From Oscillospiraceae bacterium (lineage in GTDB: Bacteria; Bacillota; Clostridia; Oscillospirales; Acutalibacteraceae), in assembly GCA_902762875.1 (NCBI GenBank), contig CACWPS010000009.1:1-64000 (forward strand): a stretch of DNA of 64,000 nucleotides, read 5' to 3'. Position numbers and translations under genes: made by a program. Shown here piece after piece: positions 8,018-17,218 of the stretch (its first letter is position 1; the number at the start of each line of letters is the position of its first letter). A model generated the notes under the pieces. The model worked only from the letters and a program-made list of their open reading frames with translations. It did no database searches and was not told the DNA's origin.

Positions 8018-8059
8018 TTAAAAAAATTATTCCGACAACCGAATTTTCGCCTGTCGGAA
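8018..8059 (-). terminator. Terminator of the purine/nucleoside ABC operon
   Basis: On the minus strand the stem TTCCGACA/TGTCGGAA encloses a 14-nt loop and is followed by TAATTTTTTT. It lies just downstream of the last permease gene and upstream of the CarD-like gene. Confidence 0.85.
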
Positions 8060-8114
8060 CAACCCGTTGCAATATTATTTTAGCACATTTAAAAATTAAA
8101 TGTAAGCAAAATTT

Positions 8115-9098
8115 TTATCTTTCCTCACGGAAATATGAGAGACCCAAATGCGCAGGAGGCTGATTTTCACGCTTTTTGCGCATACTTATTATTACAAGAA
8201 CAATTATTGTAACAAGATACGGCAACATATTAATAAGCTCCTTAGCACTGCTTGAAAGCCCCGGAATATAAACGCAAAGGATATAAAGTCCGCCGAAAAG
8301 GAAGGAGCTTAAAATTGCCATACTCGGTCTCCAGATTGCGAAAATAACTATTGCAATCGCAAGCCAGCCTCGGTCGCCGAAGCCGTTATTTGTCCAGGCG
8401 CCGCCGGTATAATCCATAACAAAGTACAGACCGCCCAAGCCCGCAATCGCTCCGCCGATAACGGTTGAGAGATATTTATATTTAGGTACGCTTATGCCCG
8501 CCGCATCCGCAGTAGCGGGATTTTCGCCCACAGCACGCAGATTAAGTCCCACACGGGTGCGATTAAGGATATAAGAGGTCAAAAGCGCAATAATAATCGC
8601 CGCATACGCCAAAAAGCCGAGGGATAAAAAGGTTTTACCGAAAATCCCCAGCTTATCCGCAAAGGGCAGACTTGCTTTATAGTAGCTGCCTGTAGTAATA
8701 AGCGAAATTGAGCCGCTTTCGCCGAAAAAGCTTAAAAGCGAGCCGCCGAAAAAGTTTCCGACGCCCATTCCGAAGGTTGTAAGTGCAAGACCCGTAACAT
8801 TTTGATTTACCCTAAGAGTGATTGTTAAAAAGCTGTAAATCAAAGCCATAAGAGCCGAGCCTGCAATCGAACAGATAAGCGGAATAAGAATGCACCAAAG
8901 TGCCACAGGATTATCGGTAGAATGCTCATAAAGATAGCCACCGATAATGCCTGAAATACCTCCGATATACATAATTCCCGGTATACCGAGGTTCAAATTT
9001 CCGCTTTTTTCGGTGATAATTTCGCCCGTCGCTCCGTAAAGCAGGGGGATTCCCTGAATAATGGCGGCGTTTATAAATGCAAATACTGTACTAAGCAT
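8115..9098 (-). CDS. Nucleoside-type ABC transporter permease (YufQ/NupC-like)
   Basis: A 327-residue inner-membrane permease of the branched-chain/simple-sugar family, with 8-10 hydrophobic helices. The N-terminal segment GATGEIITEKSGNLNLGIPG is typical of the second permease of BMP-type nucleoside importers, and the ALLTSYILNRTRVGLNLRAV region near the middle is the ATPase-contacting loop. It is coupled by TAATG to the preceding permease gene. Substrates of related systems are purine and pyrimidine nucleosides; here the guanine riboswitch and xpt upstream point to purines. It ends in a Lys/Arg-rich cytoplasmic tail. Confidence 0.9.
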   Translation of the reverse strand: MLSTVFAFINAAIIQGIPLLYGATGEIITEKSGNLNLGIPGIMYIGGISGIIGGYLYEHSTDNPVALWCILIPLICSIAGSALMALIYSFLTITLRVNQNVTGLALTTFGMGVGNFFGGSLLSFFGESGSISLITTGSYYKASLPFADKLGIFGKTFLSLGFLAYAAIIIALLTSYILNRTRVGLNLRAVGENPATADAAGISVPKYKYLSTVIGGAIAGLGGLYFVMDYTGGAWTNNGFGDRGWLAIAIVIFAIWRPSMAILSSFLFGGLYILCVYIPGLSSSAKELINMLPYLVTIIVLVIISMRKKRENQPPAHLGLSYFREER

Positions 9099-10204
9099 TA
9101 TTTTGCCTCCTTCTGCTTTGAGCGCTTGTTAATTTGATAATTGATGAAGAATTCACAGCCGATTATGAAGAAAATGATAATTCCCGTAAGAATATCCGCA
9201 ACGCTTTCGTTAAGACGGAAGGCTGTGGCAATCTCCCCCGCTCCCCTTTGCAGGAATACAATCAGGAATGAGGTTATTACCATAATTATCGGGTTAAACT
9301 TTGCAAGCCAGGACACCATAATCGCAGTAAAACCCATACCCCCCGCCAATTCCTTTGAAATGGTATGGTTAGTACCTGAAACAAGCAGGAAGCCCGCAAG
9401 ACCGCATACAGCACCCGAAATAATCATTGTACGGATAATAACCTTTTTTACATTTATTCCGATATAGCGTGCGGTATTCTCGCTCTCGCCTACAACCGAA
9501 ATTTCGTAGCCCTGTTTGCTGAATTTAAGGTAGATAAACATAACAACGGTCAAAACCGCAACTATAAGTATATTAAACAAATACTTCTTGCCGAATAAAT
9601 CAGGCATCCAACCACTGCCCGAAGCCTGATTTATAACACCCATTACGCTTGAACCGCTGGGAACCCAGACCATAATGAAAAATGAAACGAGCTGAATTGC
9701 AACATAGTTCATCATAAGGGTAAAAAGGCTTTCGTTAGTCCCCCAATTTGCCTTAAAGAAGGCAGGAATAAGCCCCCATATAACGCCGCCCAAAAGACTG
9801 GCTACAAGCATTACAATAATCAAAAGCCAGTTTGGCATACTGTCTTTAACATAAAACATACACGCCGCACTTGCAAGACCGCCTATAAGCACCTGACCCT
9901 CTGCACCAAGGTTCCAGAATTTCATTTTAAATGCGGGGGTAACAGCCAGCGATATGCACAAGAGCATTGCGAGATTTTGGAGTAAAATCCAAACCTTACG
10001 CTCCGAGCCAAAGCTACCCTCAAACATGGTTTTGTAAACCTGAAGCGGGTTGTAATCGGTTATCGTTACTATTACAACAGCGCAGACGAAAAGTGCCGCT
10101 ACTATCGCCACAAGGCGTACAAGCCATGCCTTCCACCAAACTATATCCGCACGCTTTGTAATATGGAAAAGCGGCTCATGGATATGCTTTTCATTATTAT
10201 TCAT
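9098..10204 (-). CDS. Nucleoside-type ABC transporter permease (YufP/NupB-like)
   Basis: A 368-residue inner-membrane permease, larger partner of the one encoded next. About 9-10 helices are visible. NLGAEGQVLIGGL near residue 120 and GYEISVVGESENTARYIGIN near 240 are characteristic of BMP-type transporter permeases. The ATG follows GGAGGCGGCGAAA and overlaps the end of the ATPase gene by eight bases, so ATPase and permeases are translated together. It should heterodimerise with the second permease to form the channel for purine nucleosides or bases. Confidence 0.9.
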   Translation of the reverse strand: MNNNEKHIHEPLFHITKRADIVWWKAWLVRLVAIVAALFVCAVVIVTITDYNPLQVYKTMFEGSFGSERKVWILLQNLAMLLCISLAVTPAFKMKFWNLGAEGQVLIGGLASAACMFYVKDSMPNWLLIIVMLVASLLGGVIWGLIPAFFKANWGTNESLFTLMMNYVAIQLVSFFIMVWVPSGSSVMGVINQASGSGWMPDLFGKKYLFNILIVAVLTVVMFIYLKFSKQGYEISVVGESENTARYIGINVKKVIIRTMIISGAVCGLAGFLLVSGTNHTISKELAGGMGFTAIMVSWLAKFNPIIMVITSFLIVFLQRGAGEIATAFRLNESVADILTGIIIFFIIGCEFFINYQINKRSKQKEAK

Positions 10205-11738
10205 TTTCGCCGCCTCCTTTAGTATTGGTCATCATCAAACCTATATTATTCTTGTCGGCAGTTCTGCCGTCAACTATTCCTGCTATTTTGCCGGAGCCTA
10301 TTACCATAATGCGGTCACAAAGCTCGATAAGCACATCCAAATCTTCACCCACAAAAATAACCGCAACTCCGTTTTCCTTTTGCTGATTCAAAAGATTGTA
10401 AATAGCATAGGAAGAATTTATGTCAAGTCCTCTTACAGGATACGCCGCCATAAGCACGGTGGGAGCCGCCGCTATTTCACGGCCTACAAGCACCTTTTGA
10501 ACATTTCCCCCCGAAAGCTTCCTTACGGGTGTAGATGCGCTGGGGGTTACTACCTCAAGCTGTTCAATAATGGTTTCTGCAAGGTCTCTCGGTGATTTGC
10601 GCTCCAAGAACATTGACTTGCCCTTACGGTAGCTTCTAAGCATCATATTGTCCACAATATCCATATTGCCCACAAGTCCCATACCGAGCCTATCCTCAGG
10701 CACAAAGGAAAGCCTTACTCCAAGGTCCCTTATCTGCAGGGGAGTTTTGTCTCGCAGATTATCTGCAGAGCCTGTTTTGGGGTTATTATAAATAATTTCG
10801 CCCTCGTCAATATGCTGAAGTCCCGCAATAGCTTCAAGCAGCTCACGCTGACCGCTTCCCGCAATTCCCGCAATTCCCAAAATCTCGCCTGAGCGTGCGG
10901 TGAATGAGACATTATCAAGCACATTTACGCCCTCACGGTCTTTACAGCTTATATTCTTTACAACGAGCCTGTCCTGCGGATTTTGAGGCTCGGTGCGCTC
11001 AATATTAAGCTCGATTTTTTTGCCCACCATCATTTCGGTAAGCTCTGCTTCGTTGGTCTTGGCGGTTTCTACAGTGCCTATGTACTCGCCCTTGCGAAGT
11101 ACAGCCACACGGTCGGAAAGAGAAAGCACCTCATGGAGCTTATGGGTTATAATGATTATCGCCTTTCCGTCCTCCCTCATTCTGCGAAGAACATCAAATA
11201 GCTTCTGCGTTTCCTGTGGAGTAAGCACCGCCGTCGGCTCATCAAGAATTAGAATATCCGCCCCACGGTAAAGCACCTTTATGATTTCCACCGTCTGCTT
11301 TTCGGAAACCGACATCTCATATATTTTCTTATCGGGGTTAATATCAAAGCCGTATTTCTCGCTTATCTCGGCAACCTTAGAGCTTACCTTTTTAATATCA
11401 TAACTGCCCTGTTCCTTAAGGCCCAGCACCACATTTTCAGCCGCAGAAAAAACATCTATAAGCTTGAAATGCTGGTGAATCATTCCGATTTTATATTTAA
11501 AAGCATCCTTAGGAGAGCGAATAACCGCCTCCTCGCCGTTTATAAAAATCTGCCCCTCATCGGGATAGTAAATACCCGAAATCATATTCATAAGGGTGGT
11601 TTTGCCGCTTCCGTTTTCCCCTAAAAGGGACAAAATCTCCCCGCCGTAGACCGACAGATTTACATTTCTGTTAGCAACAACATTGCCGAAGCGCTTGGTT
11701 ATGCCCCGCAATTCAATCGCCGCACTGCCCACACACAT
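10197..11738 (-). CDS. ABC transporter ATPase with two nucleotide-binding domains (YufO/NupA-like)
   Basis: About 513 residues with tandem ATPase domains, as in sugar and nucleoside importers. The first has Walker A GENGSGKTT, Q-loop IHQHFKL, and Walker B ILILDEPTAVL, but the signature is unusual (EMSVSEKQ for LSGGQ). The second has a degenerate Walker A (GIAGSGQRE), signature LSGGNVQK and AAYPVRGLD in place of a normal Walker B/D-loop, as is usual in this family. I chose the ATG at 11738 (AAAGGTGAG just upstream) over the TTG at 11759; a GTG at 11732 is also possible. It powers the two permeases encoded downstream. Confidence 0.92.
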   Translation of the reverse strand: MCVGSAAIELRGITKRFGNVVANRNVNLSVYGGEILSLLGENGSGKTTLMNMISGIYYPDEGQIFINGEEAVIRSPKDAFKYKIGMIHQHFKLIDVFSAAENVVLGLKEQGSYDIKKVSSKVAEISEKYGFDINPDKKIYEMSVSEKQTVEIIKVLYRGADILILDEPTAVLTPQETQKLFDVLRRMREDGKAIIIITHKLHEVLSLSDRVAVLRKGEYIGTVETAKTNEAELTEMMVGKKIELNIERTEPQNPQDRLVVKNISCKDREGVNVLDNVSFTARSGEILGIAGIAGSGQRELLEAIAGLQHIDEGEIIYNNPKTGSADNLRDKTPLQIRDLGVRLSFVPEDRLGMGLVGNMDIVDNMMLRSYRKGKSMFLERKSPRDLAETIIEQLEVVTPSASTPVRKLSGGNVQKVLVGREIAAAPTVLMAAYPVRGLDINSSYAIYNLLNQQKENGVAVIFVGEDLDVLIELCDRIMVIGSGKIAGIVDGRTADKNNIGLMMTNTKGGGENE

Positions 11739-11829
11739 CTCACCTTTCTTAAAAATCAATCTTCAAAACAAAGTATCCCAAAATACCCTCTTTTCAGGAT
11801 TGAATTCTTATATTATTTAAAAGTATTCA

Positions 11830-11856
11830 AGGCGGAGCGTTTCTCGCCCCGCCCGA
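11830..11856 (-). terminator. GC-rich hairpin between lipoprotein and ATPase genes
   Basis: On the minus strand GGCGGGGCG and CGCTCCGCC flank a short A-rich loop in the 134-nt gap after the binding-protein gene. There is no strong T run, so it may be a partial terminator or an mRNA-stabilising end that lets the binding protein be made in excess over the membrane subunits. Confidence 0.5.
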
Positions 11857-11872
11857 ATATGAATTCAATTAA

Positions 11873-13135
11873 TTATTCGCTGATACCGTCGATATACTTA
11901 ATATCAAAGTAAGGAGCGGATCTGTCGCTGGATTCAGCAAATGCGCCGTCCTTAATAGCTTCGCTGTCCGGTACGAAATCGCCGTTGTCAACGATGTCTG
12001 CGGTGTAGCTTTCAAGCTTCTTGCCGTCTACGGTGAAGGTGTCGGTATCGAATACCTTGATTTCGCCCTTCATAAGCTTCTGCTTAACTTCGTCAAGCTT
12101 TTCCTGTGTGCCTGCGGCGGCAACCTTGGTGTTGAGCTCGGTAAGAGCTACATAACCCTCTGCCATAGTTCCGCAGTAATCAGACTCGATTGTGCCGCCC
12201 TCAAGAGCCGCATTTATAATCTTCTTGAAGTAGGGAGCCCAGTCAATCTTTGAAGAAATCAAAGCGGTGTTCGGTCCCATAGAGATAGTGCTGATGTTGT
12301 AAGCAACATTCGGTACGCCCTTCTCTTCGCATGCCTTCGGAGCACCCTCAGAGTCAGCGTGCTGGCTGATAAGAACACAGCCGGAGTTGATAAGGTTAAG
12401 AGCCGCCTCTTTCTCCTTAGCAATATCGAACCAAGAGTTGGTGTAGGTAACCTTCATTGTAGCGGATTTGCAAACAGAGCGTGCGCCGAGGAAGAAAGAT
12501 GTCATACCCGAAACAACCTCTGCATAGTTGAAAGCGCCTACATAACCGATTACAGCCTTATCAGCAGTAATGGTGCCTTTTTCGATCATTTCGTTGAGCT
12601 TCATACCGGCGGCAACGCCTGCGAGGTAACGACCCTCATAGATAGCCGCAAAAGCATTGTGGAAGTTGGCAACCTTAGCGGTTTGAGCCTTTGTTCCGGT
12701 AGCGTGGCAGAACTGAACATCAGGATACTCCTGAGCCGCCTGAATCATAAAGCTTTCGTGACCGAAAGAATCTGCAAAGATTACATTGCAGCCATCGTCA
12801 GCAAGCTGAGCTGCCGCTTCATAGCAAGCACTGCTCTCTTCAATGTTGGTTTTAATAAGAACCTGATCGTCTTTAAGACCGAGCTCAGCCTGAGCAGCCT
12901 TTAATGCCTGAATGAAGTTGTTGTCATAGGTAGAGTTTTCGTCGTGCAGGCAGATAAGACCGATTTTGAAGTTTGCCTTTTCAACCTTTTCCATTTTAGC
13001 AGGTACAGTCTTCTCAACCTCGTCGATTGTCACAACCTTGGCATCGCTGCCGTCGGAGCTTGTGTCCTTGCTACCGCAGCCTGCAAAAGCAAAGAGCATT
13101 GCAAGGCACAGAAGCATTGCTGTAATTTTTTTCAT
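11873..13135 (-). CDS. BMP-family purine-nucleoside-binding lipoprotein
   Basis: A 420-residue extracytoplasmic binding protein. The signal peptide is MKKITAMLLCLAMLFAFAGC with lipobox FAGC (Cys20), then a Ser/Asp/Gly-rich linker. The mature domain starts around residue 55 with FKIGLICLHDENSTYDNNF, and contains GCNVIFADSFGHE and the VANFHNAFAAIYEGRYLAG block typical of PnrA/BmpA/Med proteins, which bind purine nucleosides. It is 54 bases downstream of xpt and upstream of the ATPase and permeases, so one riboswitch may control the whole set. The exact ligand (guanosine, inosine or a base) is an inference. Confidence 0.92.
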   Translation of the reverse strand: MKKITAMLLCLAMLFAFAGCGSKDTSSDGSDAKVVTIDEVEKTVPAKMEKVEKANFKIGLICLHDENSTYDNNFIQALKAAQAELGLKDDQVLIKTNIEESSACYEAAAQLADDGCNVIFADSFGHESFMIQAAQEYPDVQFCHATGTKAQTAKVANFHNAFAAIYEGRYLAGVAAGMKLNEMIEKGTITADKAVIGYVGAFNYAEVVSGMTSFFLGARSVCKSATMKVTYTNSWFDIAKEKEAALNLINSGCVLISQHADSEGAPKACEEKGVPNVAYNISTISMGPNTALISSKIDWAPYFKKIINAALEGGTIESDYCGTMAEGYVALTELNTKVAAAGTQEKLDEVKQKLMKGEIKVFDTDTFTVDGKKLESYTADIVDNGDFVPDSEAIKDGAFAESSDRSAPYFDIKYIDGISE

Positions 13136-13189
13136 AATTTTTCTTCCTCCAAAAAAATTTATGATAAGCGGAATTACCGCATATATCCT

Positions 13190-13765
13190 TTACTGTTTGC
13201 GGAAAACGATTTTGCCGTCCTCCATACTGTCTATAATGGCGAGGGATTCAACCCTTATACCGTCAGCTCTAAGCTCGTCCCCACCATGCTGGAAGCCTTT
13301 TTCTATAGCGCAAACAGCACCTGCAGAAGAAGCACCCGCCTGAGCAACAATATCAAGAAGTCCCTTTAAAGCCTTGCCGTTTGCAAGGAAATCGTCTACA
13401 ATAAGCACATTATCCTTATCGCTTAAATAATCGCTTTCGACAACGACGGTATAATCCGTACCGTGGGTATATGAATGAACCACCGTTTTATATACATCGC
13501 CCGAGACATTGCTTGTCTTATGCTTTTTGGCGAAAACAACGGGAATGTGCATTGCCGCTCCCGCCGCAAAGGCAATAGGAATACCCGAGGTCTCAATAGT
13601 AAGGATTTTTGTCACCTTTTCGTTTGCAAAAAGCCTTGCTATCTCCCTGCCCATCTCCATAATAAAGTCAGCATCAAGCTGATGATTTAAAAAAGAGCCG
13701 ACCTTTAAAATATTGCCGGGCAGTACTTTACCCTCTTTAAGTATCTTTTCCTCTAAAGCTACCAT
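13190..13765 (-). CDS. xpt: Xanthine phosphoribosyltransferase
   Basis: A 191-residue cytosolic purine salvage enzyme that makes XMP from xanthine and PRPP. The PRPP motif NVLIVDDFLANGKAL is near residue 120, and the N-terminal LEEKILKEGKVLPGNILKV is characteristic of Xpt rather than Hpt or Apt. Length is standard. It is the first gene after a guanine-class riboswitch and a terminator, the same arrangement as Bacillus xpt-pbuX, with a BMP-type ABC importer in place of PbuX. The ATG follows a GAGGAG ribosome site. Confidence 0.95.
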   Translation of the reverse strand: MVALEEKILKEGKVLPGNILKVGSFLNHQLDADFIMEMGREIARLFANEKVTKILTIETSGIPIAFAAGAAMHIPVVFAKKHKTSNVSGDVYKTVVHSYTHGTDYTVVVESDYLSDKDNVLIVDDFLANGKALKGLLDIVAQAGASSAGAVCAIEKGFQHGGDELRADGIRVESLAIIDSMEDGKIVFRKQ

Positions 13766-13785
13766 TTATAAAATACTCCTCAATC

Positions 13786-13817
13786 AAAAAGGCAGACTTA
13801 TACAATATAAGTCTGCC
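13786..13817 (-). terminator. Riboswitch-controlled terminator before xpt
   Basis: Perfect 12-bp stem GGCAGACTTATA/TATAAGTCTGCC with a TTG loop and a TTTTT run, between the aptamer and the xpt start. It should form when purine binds the aptamer. Its GGCAG arm is complementary to CTGCC at the 5' edge of the aptamer, so an alternative pairing is possible. Confidence 0.9.
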
Positions 13818-13835
13818 GATTAAGCTTGTCCAAAA

Positions 13836-13902
13836 GCCAATAGTCGCAGCTTAGTGGCGTGCGGTAGAAACATTTGGGCCATACATCCAAACCTATACTG
13901 GC
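13836..13902 (-). promoter_or_regulatory. Purine (guanine-class) riboswitch aptamer
   Basis: On the minus strand P1 is GCCAGTA/TATTGGC, and the conserved core includes TATGG in the L2 region, GTTTCTACC in J2/3 and GACTAT closing the junction. The C of GACTAT corresponds to position 74 and predicts guanine/hypoxanthine rather than adenine recognition. L2 reads GATGTATGG where GATATGG is usual, and the P3 stem is weak (GCA/TGC), so it is a divergent member. A transcription terminator follows at 13786-13817. Confidence 0.88.
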
Positions 13903-14045
13903 AGATATTAAATAATATACTGTTATCGTATCACATTAACCCGTCAAAGTCAACAAAATAGAATTTCTTTTTAAAAATTTGTTCATATTTACAATTTAAG
14001 TGTATCTTAAAAGGACAAATTGTCGAAAAACAACAATAATTCAAT

Positions 14046-14110
14046 TTAGATGTTAGATGAAACAAAGAGGCGGGTGCAAGCACCCGCCTTCTAAATTCTA
14101 ATGTCTAATT
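14046..14110. repeat. Heptamer repeats flanking a terminator
   Basis: Two TTAGATG units (14046-14059) lie on one side and three TCTAANN units (14090-14110) on the other side of the hairpin at 14069-14088. The right set covers the last codons of the FAD dehydrogenase gene. The two sets are inverted and can extend the terminator stem. Related heptamers occur at 42806-42840. Confidence 0.7.
14069..14088 (-). terminator. Terminator of the FAD dehydrogenase gene
   Basis: Perfect 9-bp GC-rich stem GGCGGGTGC/GCACCCGCC, followed on the minus strand by TCTTTGTTT. It starts about ten bases beyond the stop codon of the gene at 14098. Confidence 0.85.
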
Positions 14111-15483
14111 TCCGCAATACAATCAGCAACATATATACCCATAGCGCCGGATTGGGAAAGTCCACGGCAGATACCGCTACCGTCACCGATAATGTAAACA
14201 CCGTCAATAAGCTCGAATTTATCGTTCATAAACTCGGGGCGGATTGAATAGTATTTGCTTTCACAGCCGTAAAGCAGGGTATCGTCATTTGCGGTTCCGG
14301 GCGCTACACGGTCAAGGGCATAAACCGTCTCAATAATATTGGTAAGTATTCTGTGGGGCAGCACAAGCGAAATATCACCCGCAGTAGCCTTCAGAGTAGG
14401 AGTAACGGTGTTTTGACCTAATCTGTGGTCATTTGTTCTTCTGCCGCGCACCAAATCGCCGAAGCGCTGAACCAGCACATTTCCGTTTCCTATCATATTA
14501 GCAAGGCGTGAAATACTCTCGGCGTACTCGGTGGGCTGATTAAAGGGCTCGGTAAAACGAATACTCGAAAGAATTGCAAAGTTGCAGTTATCGGTCTTCT
14601 TGTCATTATCGGCAAAGGAGTGACCGTTAGCGGTTATAATGCCGTGGTTATTCTCGGCAGAGACAAGTCCGCCCTTGTTAAAGCAGAACATACGGCAGCG
14701 GTCTTCAAAGGTCTTTGTTTTGTAAAGAATTTTCGGCTCGTAAATTTGGTCGGAAAATTCCTTCCAGATTATATCCTTCATCTCTACCCTTACGCCGATA
14801 TCAACATGGTTTGAACGCATATGAACGCCAAAGGAACGGCAGAAATCCGCAACAAAGTTAGCCCCGCCGCGTCCTGTAGCAATAATTATCTTCTCGGCCT
14901 CAATAGTCTCGCCGTTTGTGTAGTAAAGCTTATAGCCGCCGTCAGCCTTCTCTACCCTTTCGCAATCGTAGAAAGCCAGCATCTCGGTGCCGCTTTCGGC
15001 TAAGGCATTAATAAGATTCTGCATTGTGATGAAGTTCTTATCCGTACCCAAGTGCTTTACATTCATATCAAGCAAACGCAGATTGTTTTGTAAGCATTTA
15101 AGCTTTAAGGCTTCGTTTGATTTGTAAACCTTAGGCTCGCCCGAGGTACAGTAGGTATTTAAAATCTTATCTACCTCATCAATATATTTATTGGCGGTGT
15201 CGTCACCAAGCTCCTCGCCAAGGGTTCCGCCGTATGCCGTACCGAGATTGAATTTACCGTCCGAAAAGGCGCCTGCTCCCGCATAACCGCTCGTAATAGA
15301 GCAATGCTTACAGTGTACGCAGGTATTGTTCTTACCTGCAGGACAATGCCTGTTTTCAAGGGTATTTCCCCGTTCGGTAATTACAATTTTAATATCGGGA
15401 ATATTATTGTGCAGACGGTAAGCCGCCATAAGTCCGCCTATTCCCCCGCCGATTATTGCAACATCGTATTTTTTCTGGGACAT
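14098..15483 (-). CDS. FAD-dependent dehydrogenase (COG2509-like)
   Basis: A 461-residue predicted cytosolic flavoprotein. The N-terminal Rossmann fold has GGGIGGLMAA at about 11-20, followed by a Cys-rich stretch (CPAG...CVHCKHC, about 47-62) that might bind metal or iron-sulfur. GAGAFSDGKFN near 71 and the C-terminal FAD motif YIIGDGSGICRGL near 435 are typical of uncharacterised FAD-dependent dehydrogenases in Clostridia. No substrate can be named. It stands alone between the purine riboswitch and the Gld-like cluster, with its own terminator. Function is unknown beyond flavin-linked redox chemistry. Confidence 0.82.
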   Translation of the reverse strand: MSQKKYDVAIIGGGIGGLMAAYRLHNNIPDIKIVITERGNTLENRHCPAGKNNTCVHCKHCSITSGYAGAGAFSDGKFNLGTAYGGTLGEELGDDTANKYIDEVDKILNTYCTSGEPKVYKSNEALKLKCLQNNLRLLDMNVKHLGTDKNFITMQNLINALAESGTEMLAFYDCERVEKADGGYKLYYTNGETIEAEKIIIATGRGGANFVADFCRSFGVHMRSNHVDIGVRVEMKDIIWKEFSDQIYEPKILYKTKTFEDRCRMFCFNKGGLVSAENNHGIITANGHSFADNDKKTDNCNFAILSSIRFTEPFNQPTEYAESISRLANMIGNGNVLVQRFGDLVRGRRTNDHRLGQNTVTPTLKATAGDISLVLPHRILTNIIETVYALDRVAPGTANDDTLLYGCESKYYSIRPEFMNDKFELIDGVYIIGDGSGICRGLSQSGAMGIYVADCIAEIRH

Positions 15484-15523
15484 TTCATATCATCCTTTAA
15501 AAAATTTTACAGCGCAATAAATC

Positions 15524-15556
15524 GGGCTGCGCTTTTCATTCCGAAAGCACAGCCCC
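15524..15556 (-). terminator. Terminator of the Gld-like operon
   Basis: On the minus strand GGGGCTGTGCTTT pairs with AAAAGCGCAGCCC (one G-T), about 50 bases past the DUF4340 stop codon. The T-rich tail is modest. Confidence 0.75.
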
Positions 15557-15607
15557 TACTGCCTTCATATTTTAAACTAAAAGTTTTGTTTTGTCAACTG
15601 TTTTTTA

Positions 15608-17218
15608 TTAATACTGTGAATCTATAGTTTCTCCGTTTGCGACCTTTTCAACCAGTCTCAAAACTTTTTTCAATTCAGTAGCATTCACCTTTCCCATATC
15701 CGTACCGTTGATGCTATATTGATATTTAGTTTCGCTTGATTTTACAAAATCTACGGTAACAGCATTGCGTGAAGGCTCTGAATATGAGAAAATCAGCGAC
15801 ATTTCCGGTTCTCCGCCAAGCTTTTCAATAGTATAATCCGAGCAGGAAAGCCTGATACACACTTCATAGAAGTTCTGGAAATTTTTCGCAATAAGCTTTT
15901 TACCCTCATAGGTGATAACATAGGTTTCCTCTGCATCCTCGCTGTCATCGTAAACAATGTCAAAGCTATAGGTTTTATCGGGTGTTTTGACCGTGAAATT
16001 CGACAACTCATTTATCGCCTGTAAACACACCCAATCAGCATAATAATCGGTGGTTTTGTAATCGATAAAGGGAATATTGGCCACCGTTATCTTTTTTATA
16101 AGCTTTGCGCCGTCATACCATATTGCGTAGTTTCCGTCCTCCTGCTGTTTAAAAAGATAAGTGGTAGTAAAGGAACCGATTTTTATTGTAGCTGTAAGGT
16201 CGGGATTATCAAGGCCAAGCTGTTTACGGGCAGCAGCGGAATTGTCAAAGGAATATGCGCCCGAAGCCGAAACGCCGTTTTTAAAAAGGCTGAATATATC
16301 CGAAACATTATCGGCAATTCTCTTTGTGGGTGAAACCACCAAATAAGAGGCATAATCCGAAAAAATTTCGTCTGTATTAGGTGTCAAAACTACCTTTTCA
16401 GGATAATTTTTGCCTGTAATGGTTATTGTATCAAAGGAGGTGAGCTCTCCCTCATTGGTATAATCCGCCATAGCGTCGGTCACGGTAATAGCGGGCACCT
16501 GGCTTTTTTCAGCAAGACTCAGTGCGTCAAAGGTAAAATTATCCTTAACGGTGCCTTCTGTTACATATATTTTGTCATCAGCTGAAAGCTTAACATAAAT
16601 TCCCGTGCCGTCAGGTGATTCGGTTCCCACTAATATTGAAAATTCCGAGCCGTCATTTTTAACGACATCTACCTTAATCACAGGTGCTTCAAGACCGCAC
16701 TCAGCGGCAGTTTTAGAGGTGATTTCTCTTGAAGCCGAAAGCAAAGCGGCATCACCCGCAATATTGCCGATTGTCAATGAATCGACAAGTTCCTTATCAT
16801 AGCCGTCAAGGTACCAATTAATTTCGGTCGTTGAGCCAGACGAGTCGGAGGAATCGGTTTCGACTGTCTCTTCTTCCGAATACAGCTTAAAGGTGCCGTT
16901 TTCGTTTGTAACGGTAACCGTTTTATAATCATCCGAATTCTCATTGATTACCTTTATAGTCTCTATAGAAGGAGTGGAAGAGCCCTCTTCACGTTCAGGT
17001 ATTAGCTTTATAACCGCAACCGTTCCTCCCGCAAGTACAGCAACAGCAAGAACGGCTGAAATAATTACAGGCAAAAGCTTTTTCTTATGTCTTACAGTTG
17101 TTTTTTTATGCTCTGCAGGGTCAGAAAAGACGGTTGAGCCTTCCTCCCCGGGCGCAGATTCGGTTTCCGACTGTAAAGTTTCCTCAACTATATTTTCTTT
17201 TTCGGGAAAATCACTCAT
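15608..17218 (-). CDS. DUF4340-domain membrane-anchored protein
   Basis: A 536-residue protein with one N-terminal transmembrane helix at about 46-70 (LLPVIISAVLAVAVLAGGTV), preceded by an acidic then basic cytoplasmic segment, so most of it is outside. The rest is a set of beta-rich repeats with sequences such as SREITSKTAAECGLE and ARKQLGLDNPD, typical of DUF4340 proteins found beside Gld-like ABC systems. The start overlaps the GldG-like stop (TAATG), so it belongs to the same operon. It may act as an extracytoplasmic accessory of the transporter. Its biochemical role is unknown. Confidence 0.82.
   Translation of the reverse strand: MSDFPEKENIVEETLQSETESAPGEEGSTVFSDPAEHKKTTVRHKKKLLPVIISAVLAVAVLAGGTVAVIKLIPEREEGSSTPSIETIKVINENSDDYKTVTVTNENGTFKLYSEEETVETDSSDSSGSTTEINWYLDGYDKELVDSLTIGNIAGDAALLSASREITSKTAAECGLEAPVIKVDVVKNDGSEFSILVGTESPDGTGIYVKLSADDKIYVTEGTVKDNFTFDALSLAEKSQVPAITVTDAMADYTNEGELTSFDTITITGKNYPEKVVLTPNTDEIFSDYASYLVVSPTKRIADNVSDIFSLFKNGVSASGAYSFDNSAAARKQLGLDNPDLTATIKIGSFTTTYLFKQQEDGNYAIWYDGAKLIKKITVANIPFIDYKTTDYYADWVCLQAINELSNFTVKTPDKTYSFDIVYDDSEDAEETYVITYEGKKLIAKNFQNFYEVCIRLSCSDYTIEKLGGEPEMSLIFSYSEPSRNAVTVDFVKSSETKYQYSINGTDMGKVNATELKKVLRLVEKVANGETIDSQY

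Noticed and set aside
15608-17218. S-layer or adhesin interpretation of the DUF4340 protein
   Set aside because: No SLH or LPXTG motif; operon context with GldAFG fits DUF4340 better.
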